NCBI RefSeq assembly: GCF_008087625.1
Contig: NZ_CP042997.1
Coordinates: 186,001 to 250,000 of the forward strand
DNA length: 64,000 bases
Origin: Aquisphaera giovannonii
GTDB lineage: Bacteria > Planctomycetota > Planctomycetia > Isosphaerales > Isosphaeraceae
Direction: 5' to 3'
The notes below the pieces were generated by a model. It made no database searches. It was not told where the DNA came from and was given only the letters and a program-made list of their open reading frames with translations. Positions 43,714 through 56,115 of this stretch are shown one piece after another; position 1 is the stretch's first letter; the number at the start of each line of letters is the position of its first letter. The translations under genes and the position numbers were made by a program.

Positions 43714-45087
43714 ATGATCGAGGCCGCGATGGAATCGCAACACAGAGACCGCACCGTCCTGGTCGGATGCCCCGACGCCCGCCCGCCCGCCTACCAGGCG
43801 GTGCTCGGATTGGACCGCGCCGGGCTGCTCGACCGCTTCGTCACCTCCGCCTATTACGACCCCGGCCGGGCGCTGCCGGGGCTGGCCCGCCGCGTCGCCC
43901 CGCGGGCCTTCGGGCGCCTGGAACGCGTCCTGCTGCGGAGGCACGACCCGGAGATCCCCGGCGGGCGGGTCGTCGGCGTGCCGAGCGTGGACCTGGCGAT
44001 CCGCCTGGAGTCCCGCGCGGGCGGCCCGGCCGCGAGGCGGGCGCTCGCCAGGGCCCGCACCGCCTGGTTCGACCGGCGGCTCGCCCGCGTCGTCGCCCGC
44101 CGCCTGCCCTCCGCGGTGCTCGCCTTCAGCGACGTCGCCTCGGGGGCGGCCCTCCCCCTCTGCCGCCGGCTGGGGATCCCGACGGTGCTCAGCATGGTCC
44201 ACGGCGACGTCCGCGAGGAGGCCGAGGTCCTCGCCCGCGAGGAGGCCGCGGCCCCCGAGTTCTTCCCCCTCTACCTGGGCGACGCCGCGCTCGACCGCGA
44301 GGCGCTCGACTGGCTGCACCGCCGCCGCCTCCGCGACCTGGCGCTGGCGGACCGGATCCTCGTCCCGTCGGAGCACATCGCCGGCGAGCTGGCCCGCCAC
44401 GGCACCCCCCGCGACCGCATCCGCGTGATCCCCTACGCCGCCGACTGCACGCGGTTCCGGCCCGCCGCGAAGGAGGAGACGCTCTCCGATCGCGAGGGCG
44501 AGGCGCCCTCCTGCGTCTTCCTCTTCGCCGGCGGGATCTGCCAGCGGAAGGGGATCGCCTACCTGCTGAGGGCCTGGGCGCGCGTCCGCCGGCCGGGCTG
44601 GACGCTCCGGCTCCTGGGCGCTCCGCCGGCCGACCCCGGTCCGCTCCGGCCGCTGCTGGAGGCGCCCGGCGTGGAGCTGCTCGGCCGCGTCGGCCACGCG
44701 GAGATGCCGGCGCGGATGGCCGCGGCCGACGTCTTCGTCTTCCCGTCGCTCTTCGAGGGATCCGCCGTCGTGACGTACGAGGCGCTCGCCTGCGGCCTGC
44801 CGTCGATCGTGACCGGGGCCGCCGGCTCGGTCGTCCGCGACGGCGTGGAGGGCTTCGAGGTCCCGCCGGCCGACCCGGACGCCCTGGCCGCCCGCATGAC
44901 GCTCCTCGGCGAGGACCGCGAGCTCCGCCGCAGCATGGCCGCCGCCGCCCGCGCGCGGGCCCTCGAGTTCGACTGGCCGCGCTACCACGCCGCCGTCGCC
45001 GGGGCCGTGGGCGACCTCGCCGCCTCGCCGACGAGGCAGGCCCGCTCGCGGCCGCACGCCTCGGGTCGCCACCCCGTCGCCCGCTGA
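43714..45087 (+). CDS. GT4-family glycosyltransferase
   Basis: 457 residues. A GT-B fold: the C-terminal Rossmann half has RKGIAYLLRAWARVRRPGWT, LLGRVGHAEMPARMAAADVF and VFPSLFEGSAVVTYEALACG, the E-x7-E donor site of GT4 enzymes. The N-terminal half (VLVGCPDARPPAYQAVLGLD) is the acceptor side. ATG 43714 is used; an in-frame ATG at 43729 is possible. It should add a sugar in the polysaccharide repeat. The acceptor and donor are unknown. Confidence 0.85.
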   Translation: MIEAAMESQHRDRTVLVGCPDARPPAYQAVLGLDRAGLLDRFVTSAYYDPGRALPGLARRVAPRAFGRLERVLLRRHDPEIPGGRVVGVPSVDLAIRLESRAGGPAARRALARARTAWFDRRLARVVARRLPSAVLAFSDVASGAALPLCRRLGIPTVLSMVHGDVREEAEVLAREEAAAPEFFPLYLGDAALDREALDWLHRRRLRDLALADRILVPSEHIAGELARHGTPRDRIRVIPYAADCTRFRPAAKEETLSDREGEAPSCVFLFAGGICQRKGIAYLLRAWARVRRPGWTLRLLGAPPADPGPLRPLLEAPGVELLGRVGHAEMPARMAAADVFVFPSLFEGSAVVTYEALACGLPSIVTGAAGSVVRDGVEGFEVPPADPDALAARMTLLGEDRELRRSMAAAARARALEFDWPRYHAAVAGAVGDLAASPTRQARSRPHASGRHPVAR

Positions 45088-45127
45088 ATCGCCCGAAGGA
45101 CCGGGACACGCGACACGGAGTCGTCAC

Positions 45128-46543
45128 ATGAATGAGCTGACCCCCGTCTACCTGATCGCGGCGACGATCCTCGCCTACCTGGCGTTCCACGTGCTGACCC
45201 GCCGGTTCGACCCGTTCGCGCCGGTCTGGCTGTTCCTGGTCGGCTACGTGCAGGTCTACATCATCCAGGCGCTCTCGTACCACGACTGGGCGGTGATCTC
45301 CCGGGGCGTGGAGCTGACGGCCGCGGCCAACATGCGGGCCCTCTGGGCGCTGGTCTGGTTCCTGGCCGTGTACCACCTCGGCGGCGGGCGCCTGGTGGCC
45401 TCGGTCCTGCGGGAGCCGCCGCGGGCCTGGTCCACCGGCGCGGTCAACGTCCTGGCGCCGCCGATGGCCATCTGGGGCCTCTTCTGCGCGGGCGTCCTCA
45501 GCCGGGGCGGCCAGCCGAGCCCGGAGGAGCTCTCCCCGGAGGAGCTGATCCTCCGCTCGTTCGGCTTCCTCCTCATGGTCGCCGCCATCATGCTCGTCGT
45601 CACGGGCCGCGCCGGGGAGAAGCGACGGACCGGATACCTGGCGGCCGGGCTGTTCACCTCCGCCCTCTTCACCGCCGTCTGGATGTTCAACGGCAAGCGG
45701 TCGCCCGGCATCGTCGGCGTCCTCTCCACCGTCTGCGCCTTCTACGTCGGGAAGGGGAAGCGGCCGTCGTGGCCGGTCCTCTTCGGCACGGGCCTGTCGG
45801 CCGTCCTGGTGGTGACCCTGGCCCTGGGCTGGCGGAACAACGCCCGCAAGTATGAGTCCTCGTTCGGCGGCTTCCTCCAGTTCGCCACCGAGCTCGACAC
45901 GGCGAGCATGCTCGAGAACCTGAACATCGGCGACGGCGACGACCCGCTCGAGTACGTCACCCAGGAGAGCACCGAGTACGGCGGCTTCATCCTCATGATG
46001 AGCACCGTCCCGGAGAAGTCGGACTACGACTACGGGGCCAATTACCTGCGGGTGTTCTCCACGTTCATCCCGCGGATCATCTGGGCCGACAAGCCCCTCT
46101 TCGGCCGGGACGCCTGGCGCGCCGCGTGGGTCCACGGGTCGGAGATCGTCCGCGAGGAGGACTTCACCAGCCCGGCCATCGGGATCCTGGGCGCGACGCA
46201 GCTCAACGGCGGGGCGATCGGCACGCTCGCGGTCCTGGCCGCGCTGGCGATGCTCCAGCGCACGGCCTACGAGTACTTCCGCCGCCACGCCGACGTCCCC
46301 TGGGTGCAGTTCTGGTGGTCGATGACCTACTACGTCGCCTGGTTCATGGTGGTCAACGACGACCCCATGGTCTGGTTCTACTATAGCTGGGGCTTCACCA
46401 CCCTGCCCGTCGTCGTCCTCGTCTGGCTCGTGAACCGGTTCGCGGGCTCGACGGCGAGGGCCTCGGCCCCCGCACCGGCCCCCGCCGCGGCGGCCGTCAC
46501 GGCCGCCGGCATGAGGCTCGGCCTCGGAGGTGCCGCGCGATGA
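45128..46543 (+). CDS. O-antigen polymerase-like membrane protein
   Basis: 471 residues with about ten transmembrane helices. Motifs typical of Wzy-like polymerases of the oligosaccharide repeat-unit type: ANYLRVFSTFIPRIIWADKP in the large loop and GAIGTLAVLAALAMLQR after it. It lies between two glycosyltransferase genes and overlaps the next by 4 bases. It likely polymerises the lipid-linked units, the second polymerase/ligase candidate of the cluster. Confidence 0.65.
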   Translation: MNELTPVYLIAATILAYLAFHVLTRRFDPFAPVWLFLVGYVQVYIIQALSYHDWAVISRGVELTAAANMRALWALVWFLAVYHLGGGRLVASVLREPPRAWSTGAVNVLAPPMAIWGLFCAGVLSRGGQPSPEELSPEELILRSFGFLLMVAAIMLVVTGRAGEKRRTGYLAAGLFTSALFTAVWMFNGKRSPGIVGVLSTVCAFYVGKGKRPSWPVLFGTGLSAVLVVTLALGWRNNARKYESSFGGFLQFATELDTASMLENLNIGDGDDPLEYVTQESTEYGGFILMMSTVPEKSDYDYGANYLRVFSTFIPRIIWADKPLFGRDAWRAAWVHGSEIVREEDFTSPAIGILGATQLNGGAIGTLAVLAALAMLQRTAYEYFRRHADVPWVQFWWSMTYYVAWFMVVNDDPMVWFYYSWGFTTLPVVVLVWLVNRFAGSTARASAPAPAPAAAAVTAAGMRLGLGGAAR

Positions 46544-47817
46544 TCCTCGCCGTCTGCTTCACCAACTTCGGCCCCTACCACCTGGCGAGGCTGCGGGCCC
46601 TGGCCGCCCGCGTCCGGGAGCGGGGGGGCTGCCTGATCGCCTACGAGGTCGCCGGCAACGAGCGGCTCTACCCCTGGCGGCGCCGCCGCGGCGACGAGCC
46701 GTTCGAGTGGATCACCCTCTTCCCCGACCGCGACCTGGAGTCGATCCCGCCCGGCGAGTGCGCCCGCGCGATGCTCCGGGCCCTGGACCGCGACGAGCCC
46801 GACGCCCTGGGGATCGTCGGCTACGCCCGGCCGGAGTCCATGGCCGCGGCCCGCTGGGCCCGCCGCAACCGCGCGGCGGCCGTGCTCATGTCGGAGACCC
46901 AGGCGGCGGACCATCCCCGCGTCTGGTGGAAGGAGATGGTCAAGCGGCGTCGCGTCCGCCTCTTCGGCTCCGCGCTCGTCGGCGGGCCGCCGCACCGCGA
47001 CTACCTCGTCTCCCTGGGCATGCCCGCGGGCCGGATCGCGATGGGCTACAACGCCGTGGACAACGACTTCTACGCCCGCCTCGCCGACGATTGGCGCGAG
47101 CGCCCCGGCGGCCGCGACGGGCTCCCCGCCGCGCCCTATTTCCTGTCGGTCTGCCGGTTCGCCCCGGAGAAGAACCTCGTCCGCCTGGTCGAGGCGTTCG
47201 CCCGCTACCGCGAGGCCGCCCCGCGCGACGCGGCCTGGGACCTGGTCCTCTGCGGCGACGGCCCCCAGGCCGACGCCGTGAGTCGCGCCGTCGACGCCAG
47301 CGGCTGCGGGCACGCCATCCACCGCCCGGGCTTCCTCCAGGCCGACGGCCTGGCCCGCTGGTACGCGTTCGCCTCCGCCTTCGTCCTGCCGAGCCTGTCC
47401 GAGCCCTGGGGCCTCGTCGTCAACGAGGCCGCCGCCGCCGGCCTCCCCCTGCTCGTCTCCGACCGCGTCGGCGCGGGGGCCACCCTCGTCCCCGAGCCCG
47501 AGGGCACCACCGGCGCCCGGTTCGACCCGCTCGACGTGGAGGCGATCGCCCACAAGCTCGCCTGGCTCGCCTCGCTCCCCGACGACGAGCGCCTCGCCAT
47601 GGGCCGCCGCGCCGCCGGGGTCGTCGCGGCCTGGGGCCCCGACCGCTTCGCCCGCGGCACCCTGGAGGCCGTCGAGCTGGCGATGCGGCGCGGCCGCCCC
47701 TCTCCGCAGCCGGAGATCGGGCCGTTGAAAACGGCGACTCGACGGGACGGCCTCGCCCTCGTGCCAGGCGCGGCGAGCCCCTTCCGGTCCCCTCCCCCCG
47801 CCGCGGGGGAGGGTTAG
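46540..47817 (+). CDS. GT4-family glycosyltransferase with repeat-encoded C-terminus
   Basis: 425 residues. CFTNFGPYHLARLRAL starts the acceptor domain; the donor domain has FLSVCRFAPEKNLVRLVEAF, PGFLQADGLARWYAFASAFV and LPSLSEPWGLVVNEAAAAG with E-x7-E. The last 30 or so residues (ending SPFRSPPPAAGEG) are translated from family C repeat DNA at about 47774-47831 and differ in style from the domain. Its start overlaps the upstream stop. Confidence 0.85.
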   Translation: MILAVCFTNFGPYHLARLRALAARVRERGGCLIAYEVAGNERLYPWRRRRGDEPFEWITLFPDRDLESIPPGECARAMLRALDRDEPDALGIVGYARPESMAAARWARRNRAAAVLMSETQAADHPRVWWKEMVKRRRVRLFGSALVGGPPHRDYLVSLGMPAGRIAMGYNAVDNDFYARLADDWRERPGGRDGLPAAPYFLSVCRFAPEKNLVRLVEAFARYREAAPRDAAWDLVLCGDGPQADAVSRAVDASGCGHAIHRPGFLQADGLARWYAFASAFVLPSLSEPWGLVVNEAAAAGLPLLVSDRVGAGATLVPEPEGTTGARFDPLDVEAIAHKLAWLASLPDDERLAMGRRAAGVVAAWGPDRFARGTLEAVELAMRRGRPSPQPEIGPLKTATRRDGLALVPGAASPFRSPPPAAGEG

Positions 47818-47886
47818 GGAGAGGGGGCGGCCGCCCCGGATGACGAGCCACGATGATGCACCCCTCGCACGGAGAGGATCCTTGAT

Positions 47887-49095
47887 ATGAGCACCGCGCC
47901 GACCCTGTCCGACGTCCTCGCCCGCCGCCAACGGCCGCAGTCGCGGCCGAGGCCCGCGGGCTCGCCCGGCTGGCTGCACCTCTGCAACGGCCTGGACCCC
48001 GAGCGCGATGGCGGCATGGTCCCGAGCATCCTGGGCATGACCTCGGCGATCCGACGCGGCGGCGACGACGTCGCGATCGTCACGCCGACGCCCTCGCGGA
48101 TCGACGCCTCCTCGCTCGAGCCGGGCCTGACGCTGAGGGGCCCGGAGGCGGACCTCGAGGCGGCGGTCCGCGGCGCGGGCGTGGTCCACATGCACGGCCT
48201 CTGGCAGGGCCACACCCGCCGCGGCGCCCGCGCGGCGAGGGCCGCGGGCGTCCCCTACGTCATCACGGCGCACGGCATGGCGGAGCCGTGGGCGCTGCGG
48301 CACAAGCGGCTGAAGAAGAGCGTGTACCTGGCCCTCGTGGAGTCCCGGAACCTCCGCCGCGCGGCCTGCCTGCACGCCCTGTCCCGGCCCGAGATCGGCC
48401 ACCTCCGCCGCCTCGCGCCGCGGACGCCGGTCTGCTTCGTCCCCAACGGCGTGGACCTCTCGCGCTTCGACGGCCTGCCCGCGCGGGCGGAGCTCGAGGC
48501 CGAGCACCCGCAGCTCGCGGGCAAGTTCGTGCTCCTCTTCTTCGGCCGGCTCCACCTCAAGAAGGGCCTCGACCTCCTGGCGGACGCGCTCCGCGCGCTC
48601 GCCCCGGAGTTCCCCTCGCTCCACGTCGTCCTCGCCGGCCGCGACGACGGCGCGCGGGCCCCGTTCGCGCAGGCCGTCCGCGAGGCCGGCCTGGAGGACC
48701 GCGTCACGGCCGTCGGCCACGTCGAGGGCGAGGCCGCCCGCAGGGCCTGGGCCGCGGCCGACGCGTTCGTCCTGCCCAGCTACAGCGAGGGCTTCAGCAT
48801 GGCCATCCTCGAGGCCCTGGCCTGCCGCCTCCCCTGCCTGATCACCAACGCCTGCCACTTCCCCGAGCTGGCCGCCGCCGGGGGCGCTGTCGTCGCCGAG
48901 CCCACCTCCGGCGACATCACGCGAGGCCTGCGCACCCTCCTGGAGATGACCCCCGAGGAACGCCGGCGGATGGGCGCCACCGGCCGCCGCCTCGTCGAGC
49001 GCGACTACACCTGGGACCAGCAGGCCCGCCGCCTCTCGAGCGTCTACCGCTGGCTCGCCGGCGGCGGCGATCGGCCCGACTGCGTCCTGCCATAA
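47887..49095 (+). CDS. GT4-family glycosyltransferase
   Basis: 402 residues. WLHLCNGLDPERDGGMVPSI and VVHMHGLWQGHTRRGARAAR mark the N-terminal half; LLFFGRLHLKKGLDLLADAL, VGHVEGEAARRAWAAADAFV and LPSYSEGFSMAILEALACRL form the donor site with E-x7-E. The active-site His/Lys pattern of GT4 is intact. It is separated from the upstream transferase by 69 bases containing a family C repeat and is followed by a family A repeat. Confidence 0.85.
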   Translation: MSTAPTLSDVLARRQRPQSRPRPAGSPGWLHLCNGLDPERDGGMVPSILGMTSAIRRGGDDVAIVTPTPSRIDASSLEPGLTLRGPEADLEAAVRGAGVVHMHGLWQGHTRRGARAARAAGVPYVITAHGMAEPWALRHKRLKKSVYLALVESRNLRRAACLHALSRPEIGHLRRLAPRTPVCFVPNGVDLSRFDGLPARAELEAEHPQLAGKFVLLFFGRLHLKKGLDLLADALRALAPEFPSLHVVLAGRDDGARAPFAQAVREAGLEDRVTAVGHVEGEAARRAWAAADAFVLPSYSEGFSMAILEALACRLPCLITNACHFPELAAAGGAVVAEPTSGDITRGLRTLLEMTPEERRRMGATGRRLVERDYTWDQQARRLSSVYRWLAGGGDRPDCVLP

Positions 49096-49499
49096 GAGGG
49101 ACTCACCACAGAGGCACAGAGGACACAGAGAAGAGAGAAAAAGAGAACGTGAGCAAGCACGAATTTGTAGGGCGCGTCAAGCGCAGCGCGGACGCACCGA
49201 GGGCAAGCCAGGTCCATCGGAGAATCTGACATCGAGGACAAGGCGACCGGAGGTCCGACTGGCTGAGCCCCTCCCATTCCGGCTCTCCCCCTTACGAAGG
49301 GGGAGTTGGAGGGGGTGGATTGGTACGAGCCCTGGCCATTGAAGAGCATCCCCGGAACCCATCGCCGATGGGTCCCAGAGCGTGGCACCACCTTCCGTCC
49401 CCTCCCCCCTGGTGGGGGAGGGTTAGGGAGAGGGGGCGACCGCCTCGGACGCAGTGAAAAGCCGCACGCGATCCATCCCGCACCGGAGACGACCAAACC
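49096..49499. repeat. Repeat-filled intergenic region (families A, B and C)
   Basis: About 400 bases without a gene. A single family A arm is at about 49100-49136, directly after the stop codon; a single family B arm is at 49167-49198; a palindrome with CTCCCCCTTACGAAGGGGGA lies near 49285-49306; and a full family C repeat is at 49398-49440. Repeats of three families within 350 bases mark this as a favoured insertion site. Confidence 0.65.
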
Positions 49500-50423
49500 A
49501 TGCCGGCCGCCATCGACACCGAGACTCAGGCCCTCGCCCGCGAGGCGTCCCCCCCCTGCCCTCGCACGAGCCCCCGCGCCGGCAAGGCCCCGGTGAGCGT
49601 GATCGTCCCGGTGAAGAACGAGGCGGCGAACCTGCGGCTCTGCCTGCCGGCCCTGGCGTGGGCGGATGAGATCTTCGTGGTGGACAGCCAGAGCCGCGAC
49701 GAGACCGAGTCGGTCGCGGCGGAGTTCGGCGCCACGGTCGTGCAGTTCCACTTCAACGGCACGTACCCGAAGAAGAAGAACTGGGCGCTCGACAGCCTGC
49801 CGTTCCGCAACGAGTGGGTGCTGATCGTGGACGCCGACGAGGTGGTCACGCCGGAGCTCGCCGCCGAGATCGCGCGGCGGATCGACTCGGGCGAGGCCGA
49901 GGGCTATTACCTGAACTCGCAGTACTTCTTCCTGGGCCGCCGGATCCGCCACTGCGGCTACTCCGAGTGCTGGAACCTCCGCCTCTTCCGCCACGAGCTG
50001 GGCCGCTACGAGCGGATGCCCGATGACACAGGTGGCCGCGCCGGCGACAACGAGGCCCACGAGCACGTCGAGCTCGCCGGCCGCGCCCTGCGGCTGGACC
50101 ACCAGCTCGAGCACCACGCGTACCCGACGATCGCCGCCTGGGTGGAGAAGCACAACCGCTACGCCGTCTGGGAGGCCGCCATGTACGAGCGCTTCCGCGA
50201 CGAGCCGATCCCCGCCAACATCGGCCGGGGCAAGCGCTTCAAGCGCCTCCTCAAGAAGATCTACCTCCGCCTCCCCGCCCGCCCCGCCGTCCGCTTCGTC
50301 TACTCGTACTTCCTCCGCCTCGGCTTCCTCGACGGCCGCCCCGGCCTGGTCTTCTGCACGCTGCTCGCCTTCTACGACTTCCTCTGCTGGGCCAACGTCT
50401 ACGAGCGCAAGGTCACGCGGTGA
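49500..50423 (+). CDS. Family 2 glycosyltransferase (WaaE/KdtX-like)
   Basis: 307 residues. A GT-A fold opens with VSVIVPVKNEAANLRLCLPA, then EIFVVDSQSRDETESVAAEF and the metal-binding LIVDADEVVTPEL (D-x-D). The downstream pattern YFFLGRRIRHCGYSECWNLR and HEHVELAGR is that of the WaaE/beta-1,4-glucosyltransferase subgroup. A C-terminal amphipathic helix (FKRLLKKIYLRLPARPAVRF) suggests membrane association. It is the last recognisable gene of the polysaccharide cluster. Confidence 0.83.
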   Translation: MPAAIDTETQALAREASPPCPRTSPRAGKAPVSVIVPVKNEAANLRLCLPALAWADEIFVVDSQSRDETESVAAEFGATVVQFHFNGTYPKKKNWALDSLPFRNEWVLIVDADEVVTPELAAEIARRIDSGEAEGYYLNSQYFFLGRRIRHCGYSECWNLRLFRHELGRYERMPDDTGGRAGDNEAHEHVELAGRALRLDHQLEHHAYPTIAAWVEKHNRYAVWEAAMYERFRDEPIPANIGRGKRFKRLLKKIYLRLPARPAVRFVYSYFLRLGFLDGRPGLVFCTLLAFYDFLCWANVYERKVTR

Positions 50424-50720
50424 GCGTTCGCGGCTGCACGAGCCTCGGCCTGTGGACGTTTTGTCGGAGCCGGCTCCGACCGGCGACCGGGTGAGCCTCT
50501 CGCTCGCATCACAGGCCCCCGCCCAGCCCTGCCATACAACCGCCGATGGTGTCTCCATTCCTGTCCCCTCCCCCCTGGTGGGGGAGGGTTAGGGAGAGGG
50601 GGCGACCGCCTCCGACAGGCGAGGAGGACCTCGGACGGTTCGTCAAGGCCCGCTCCTGCTCGTAAGGTCGCCCAGCACTCGAAGGCTCTCCGGACCCCCT
50701 CTCCCTAACCCTCCCCCACC
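50424..50720. repeat. Intergenic region with family D and C repeats
   Basis: About 300 bases. A family D copy lies at 50465-50497, a family C copy at 50570-50611 and the left half of another, inverted, family C copy at about 50695-50720. The latter is interrupted by the IS481-family element and resumes at 52006. No gene. Confidence 0.65.
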
Positions 50721-52005
50721 TGTATGGACCGGAGACATGGGTGGCGCGCGTTCGGGGACATGGGTGACGGGTCAGTGGAGGTCATTGTGCGCCCGGAGGT
50801 CGATGCCGGCAACCCGGTGGACGCCGAAGTAGACGCCGAAGGAGCCGTCGGCGTCGGCCGGCCGCACGGCCACGCGCTCGCCGCGGAACGCCTTGCCCAG
50901 GACGGACCGGCGGCCGCGGAAGCTGATGGTCCCGTCGCAGGCCACCTTCCGCACCGCGTCGCCGGGGCCGTACTCCCACGAGGGGGGCGCCTCGGGGTAG
51001 GGCCGCTCGCTCATGCGGTAGCGGCTCGCCGGCACCGCCAGCCCCAGCGCCTCGTGCGGCCGCCGGTGGTTGTAGGTCTCGCGCCACGCCTCGAAGCCGG
51101 ACCGGCAGGCCTCCAGGTCGCGGAAGGCCCGCCCCTGGATGACCTCCGCCTTGAGGGTGCGGTGGAACCGCTCGTCCTTGCCCTGGGTCTGGGGGTGGAA
51201 CGGGCGGCCGTGGCTGACTCCGACGCCCAGCCGCAGCAGCCACACCGTCAGGCCCGTGTGCCGCGCCTCGCCGCCGCAGGGGCCCCAGGGCGAGCCGTTG
51301 TCGCAGAGGATCCGCTCGGGCAGGCCGTGGGCGCGGAAGGTGGCCTCCAGGAGGCGGCGCACCGTGGCCTCGCGCTGGTCGCCGCAGGCGTAGAGGCCCA
51401 CGGCGTAGCGCGAGTGGTCGTCGAGGATCGTCAGCGGGTGGCAGCGGCCGGCCCCGGCGGCGAAGTGGCCCTTGAAGTCCATCTGCCAGAGGCGGTTGGG
51501 GGCGTCGTGCTCGAAGCGCACCCAGGGCGTCGCCGCCGCGGAGGCGGCCGGCTCGAGCCGGCCGTGGCGGCGGAGGATGGCGGTGATGGTGCTGGCGGCC
51601 GGGACGGCCGCCATCCCCATGGCGGCGAGGCGGGCGCGGAGCTTGCGGCCGCCCCAGGCGGGGTGGTCGTCGCGGAGGCGCAGGACGGCGGCCTCGAGGT
51701 CCCCCGGGCAGCGGGCCGGCGAGGAGGCCGGGCGGCGGGGGCGGTCGGCCAGGGCGTCGTCGCCGCCGTCGCGGTGGCGGGCGATCCACTTGTAGGCGGT
51801 CTTGGGGCTGATGGCGAAGCGGCGGCACAGCTCGCGGACGTTGGCCCCCTCGGCGGCGGCCAGGGCGACGAACTCGAGGCGCTGGGACATGAGCGACACA
51901 TCCTTCCAGGGCATGGCGGGCCTCCTCGTTGTGGGGCCCGCCATGATGCCACGATGTGTCACCCATGTCCCCGAACACCTGTTACCCATCTCCCCGGTCT
52001 ATACA
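50721..52005. mobile_element. IS481-family insertion sequence with 6-bp target duplication
   Basis: 1285 bases. The left end reads TGTATGGACCGGAGACATGG; the right end, reverse complemented, reads TGTATAGACCGGGGAGATGG. Imperfect inverted repeats of about 48 bases both include TTCGGGGACATGGGTGAC. CCCACC occurs at 50715-50720 and again at 52006-52011. Removing the element and one CCCACC restores an intact family C repeat, so the insertion is exact and fairly recent. Confidence 0.88.
50772..51914 (-). CDS. IS481-family DDE transposase
   Basis: About 380 residues from ATG 51914 ([20 protein letters not shown], the usual IS481 opening). N-terminal helix-turn-helix: [20 protein letters not shown]. 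The rve-type catalytic core has Asp in [10 protein letters not shown], Asp in [10 protein letters not shown] and Glu in [23 protein letters not shown] follows. The three acidic residues are intact, so the element may be active. Confidence 0.92.
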   Translation of the reverse strand: MPWKDVSLMSQRLEFVALAAAEGANVRELCRRFAISPKTAYKWIARHRDGGDDALADRPRRPASSPARCPGDLEAAVLRLRDDHPAWGGRKLRARLAAMGMAAVPAASTITAILRRHGRLEPAASAAATPWVRFEHDAPNRLWQMDFKGHFAAGAGRCHPLTILDDHSRYAVGLYACGDQREATVRRLLEATFRAHGLPERILCDNGSPWGPCGGEARHTGLTVWLLRLGVGVSHGRPFHPQTQGKDERFHRTLKAEVIQGRAFRDLEACRSGFEAWRETYNHRRPHEALGLAVPASRYRMSERPYPEAPPSWEYGPGDAVRKVACDGTISFRGRRSVLGKAFRGERVAVRPADADGSFGVYFGVHRVAGIDLRAHNDLH

Positions 52006-52374
52006 CCCACCAGGGGGGAGGGGATCGAAGCGTCGCGTCCTCATTTGTGTGTAGCGACGGGCGCACCAGGGGGAGGGCCCGCTCGCTCGCCCCTTGCCGG
52101 CCAACGCGGTATCCCCTTGGCAGCCGGCTCCGCCTGGCGACCGCGCGAGTCTCATCAGCCCGATCGGCCCCCCAACTCATCTCGTCCGCCCTTGTGGCCG
52201 GCCGGCCGCGGGTGCTATCATCGGGAAATTTTCCGGGCCGCGCCGCGCGGGAAACGTCCCGGGCGAGCGCGGCCCGCTGCGCGTCAGTCGCCAGCCCCGT
52301 GCCGACGTCGATCGGGCGGCATCGCACCGCCGCCGCCGCCCGTCGCCAGCCAGATAGAGCGAGAACGACCTACC
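52006..52374 (+). promoter_or_regulatory. carB upstream region with putative promoter
   Basis: After the second half of the interrupted family C repeat, the region contains a degenerate family D copy (about 52119-52150) and a possible promoter: TTGTGG (52192-52197), 18 bases, TATCAT (52216-52221). A near palindrome GGAAATTTTCC lies just after the -10. The carB frame is open back into the insertion sequence, but that extension is spurious. Confidence 0.45.
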
Positions 52375-55611
<3,237 letters not shown>

Positions 55612-55863
55612 CGCGGGTCGCCAACGAAGGAGCGAACCACAGAGGCACGGAGGGCACCGAGAAGAGGAAGCAGAGGAGACCGTGGCGAGGGTCCGCCCCG
55701 TAGGAGCCGCCTCCGTGCGGCGACCGGGTGAGCCGCATCAAGCGAGTCCGTCGTGGGAGCCGCCTCCGTGCGGCGACCGGGTGAGCCTCTTCCCCGGTCC
55801 TTCCCTGGTCAAGACCTCGTAGCAAGGTCCAGGAAGCCGTTCAGAACTTCGAGGGCTCGCGTC
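55612..55863. repeat. Repeats after carB (family A, tandem family D)
   Basis: A single family A arm (about 55634-55670) follows the carB stop. Two family D copies (55699-55733 and 55753-55788) lie in direct tandem with GAGCCGCCTCCGTGCGGCGA in both. No gene is seen in this stretch. Confidence 0.65.
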
Positions 55864-56079
55864 ATGGCCGCCCGCACTTTCTCGGATACGATCCTGGACG
55901 ACCGCATGGCGGCGATCCTGCGCGGCAAGTCGCCCGCCGAGCGGCTGGAGATGGCCTTCTCCATGTGGGCCTTCGCCAAGCAACTCGTCCGCGATTTCAT
56001 CCGCGCCGCGCACCCGGATTGGTCCGATGACGCGATTCGCCGCGAGACCGCCCGGGGGATGTCCCATGGGGCCTTCTGA
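55864..56079 (+). CDS. Small protein, Rv0078B-related antitoxin-like
   Basis: 71 residues from ATG 55864. The pattern SDTILDDRMAAILRGKSPAE, the helix LEMAFSMWAFAKQLVRDFIR and the terminal HPDWSDDAIRRETARGMSHG matches small proteins labelled Rv0078B-related antitoxins. No separate partner toxin is evident besides DarT, 36 bases downstream on the same strand. It may be a first gene of the DarTG operon or an orphan antitoxin. Confidence 0.5.
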   Translation: MAARTFSDTILDDRMAAILRGKSPAERLEMAFSMWAFAKQLVRDFIRAAHPDWSDDAIRRETARGMSHGAF

Positions 56080-56115
56080 GCTCCCCTCGGGTGCGGCCAC
56101 TCGGGAGGCTGAGCC

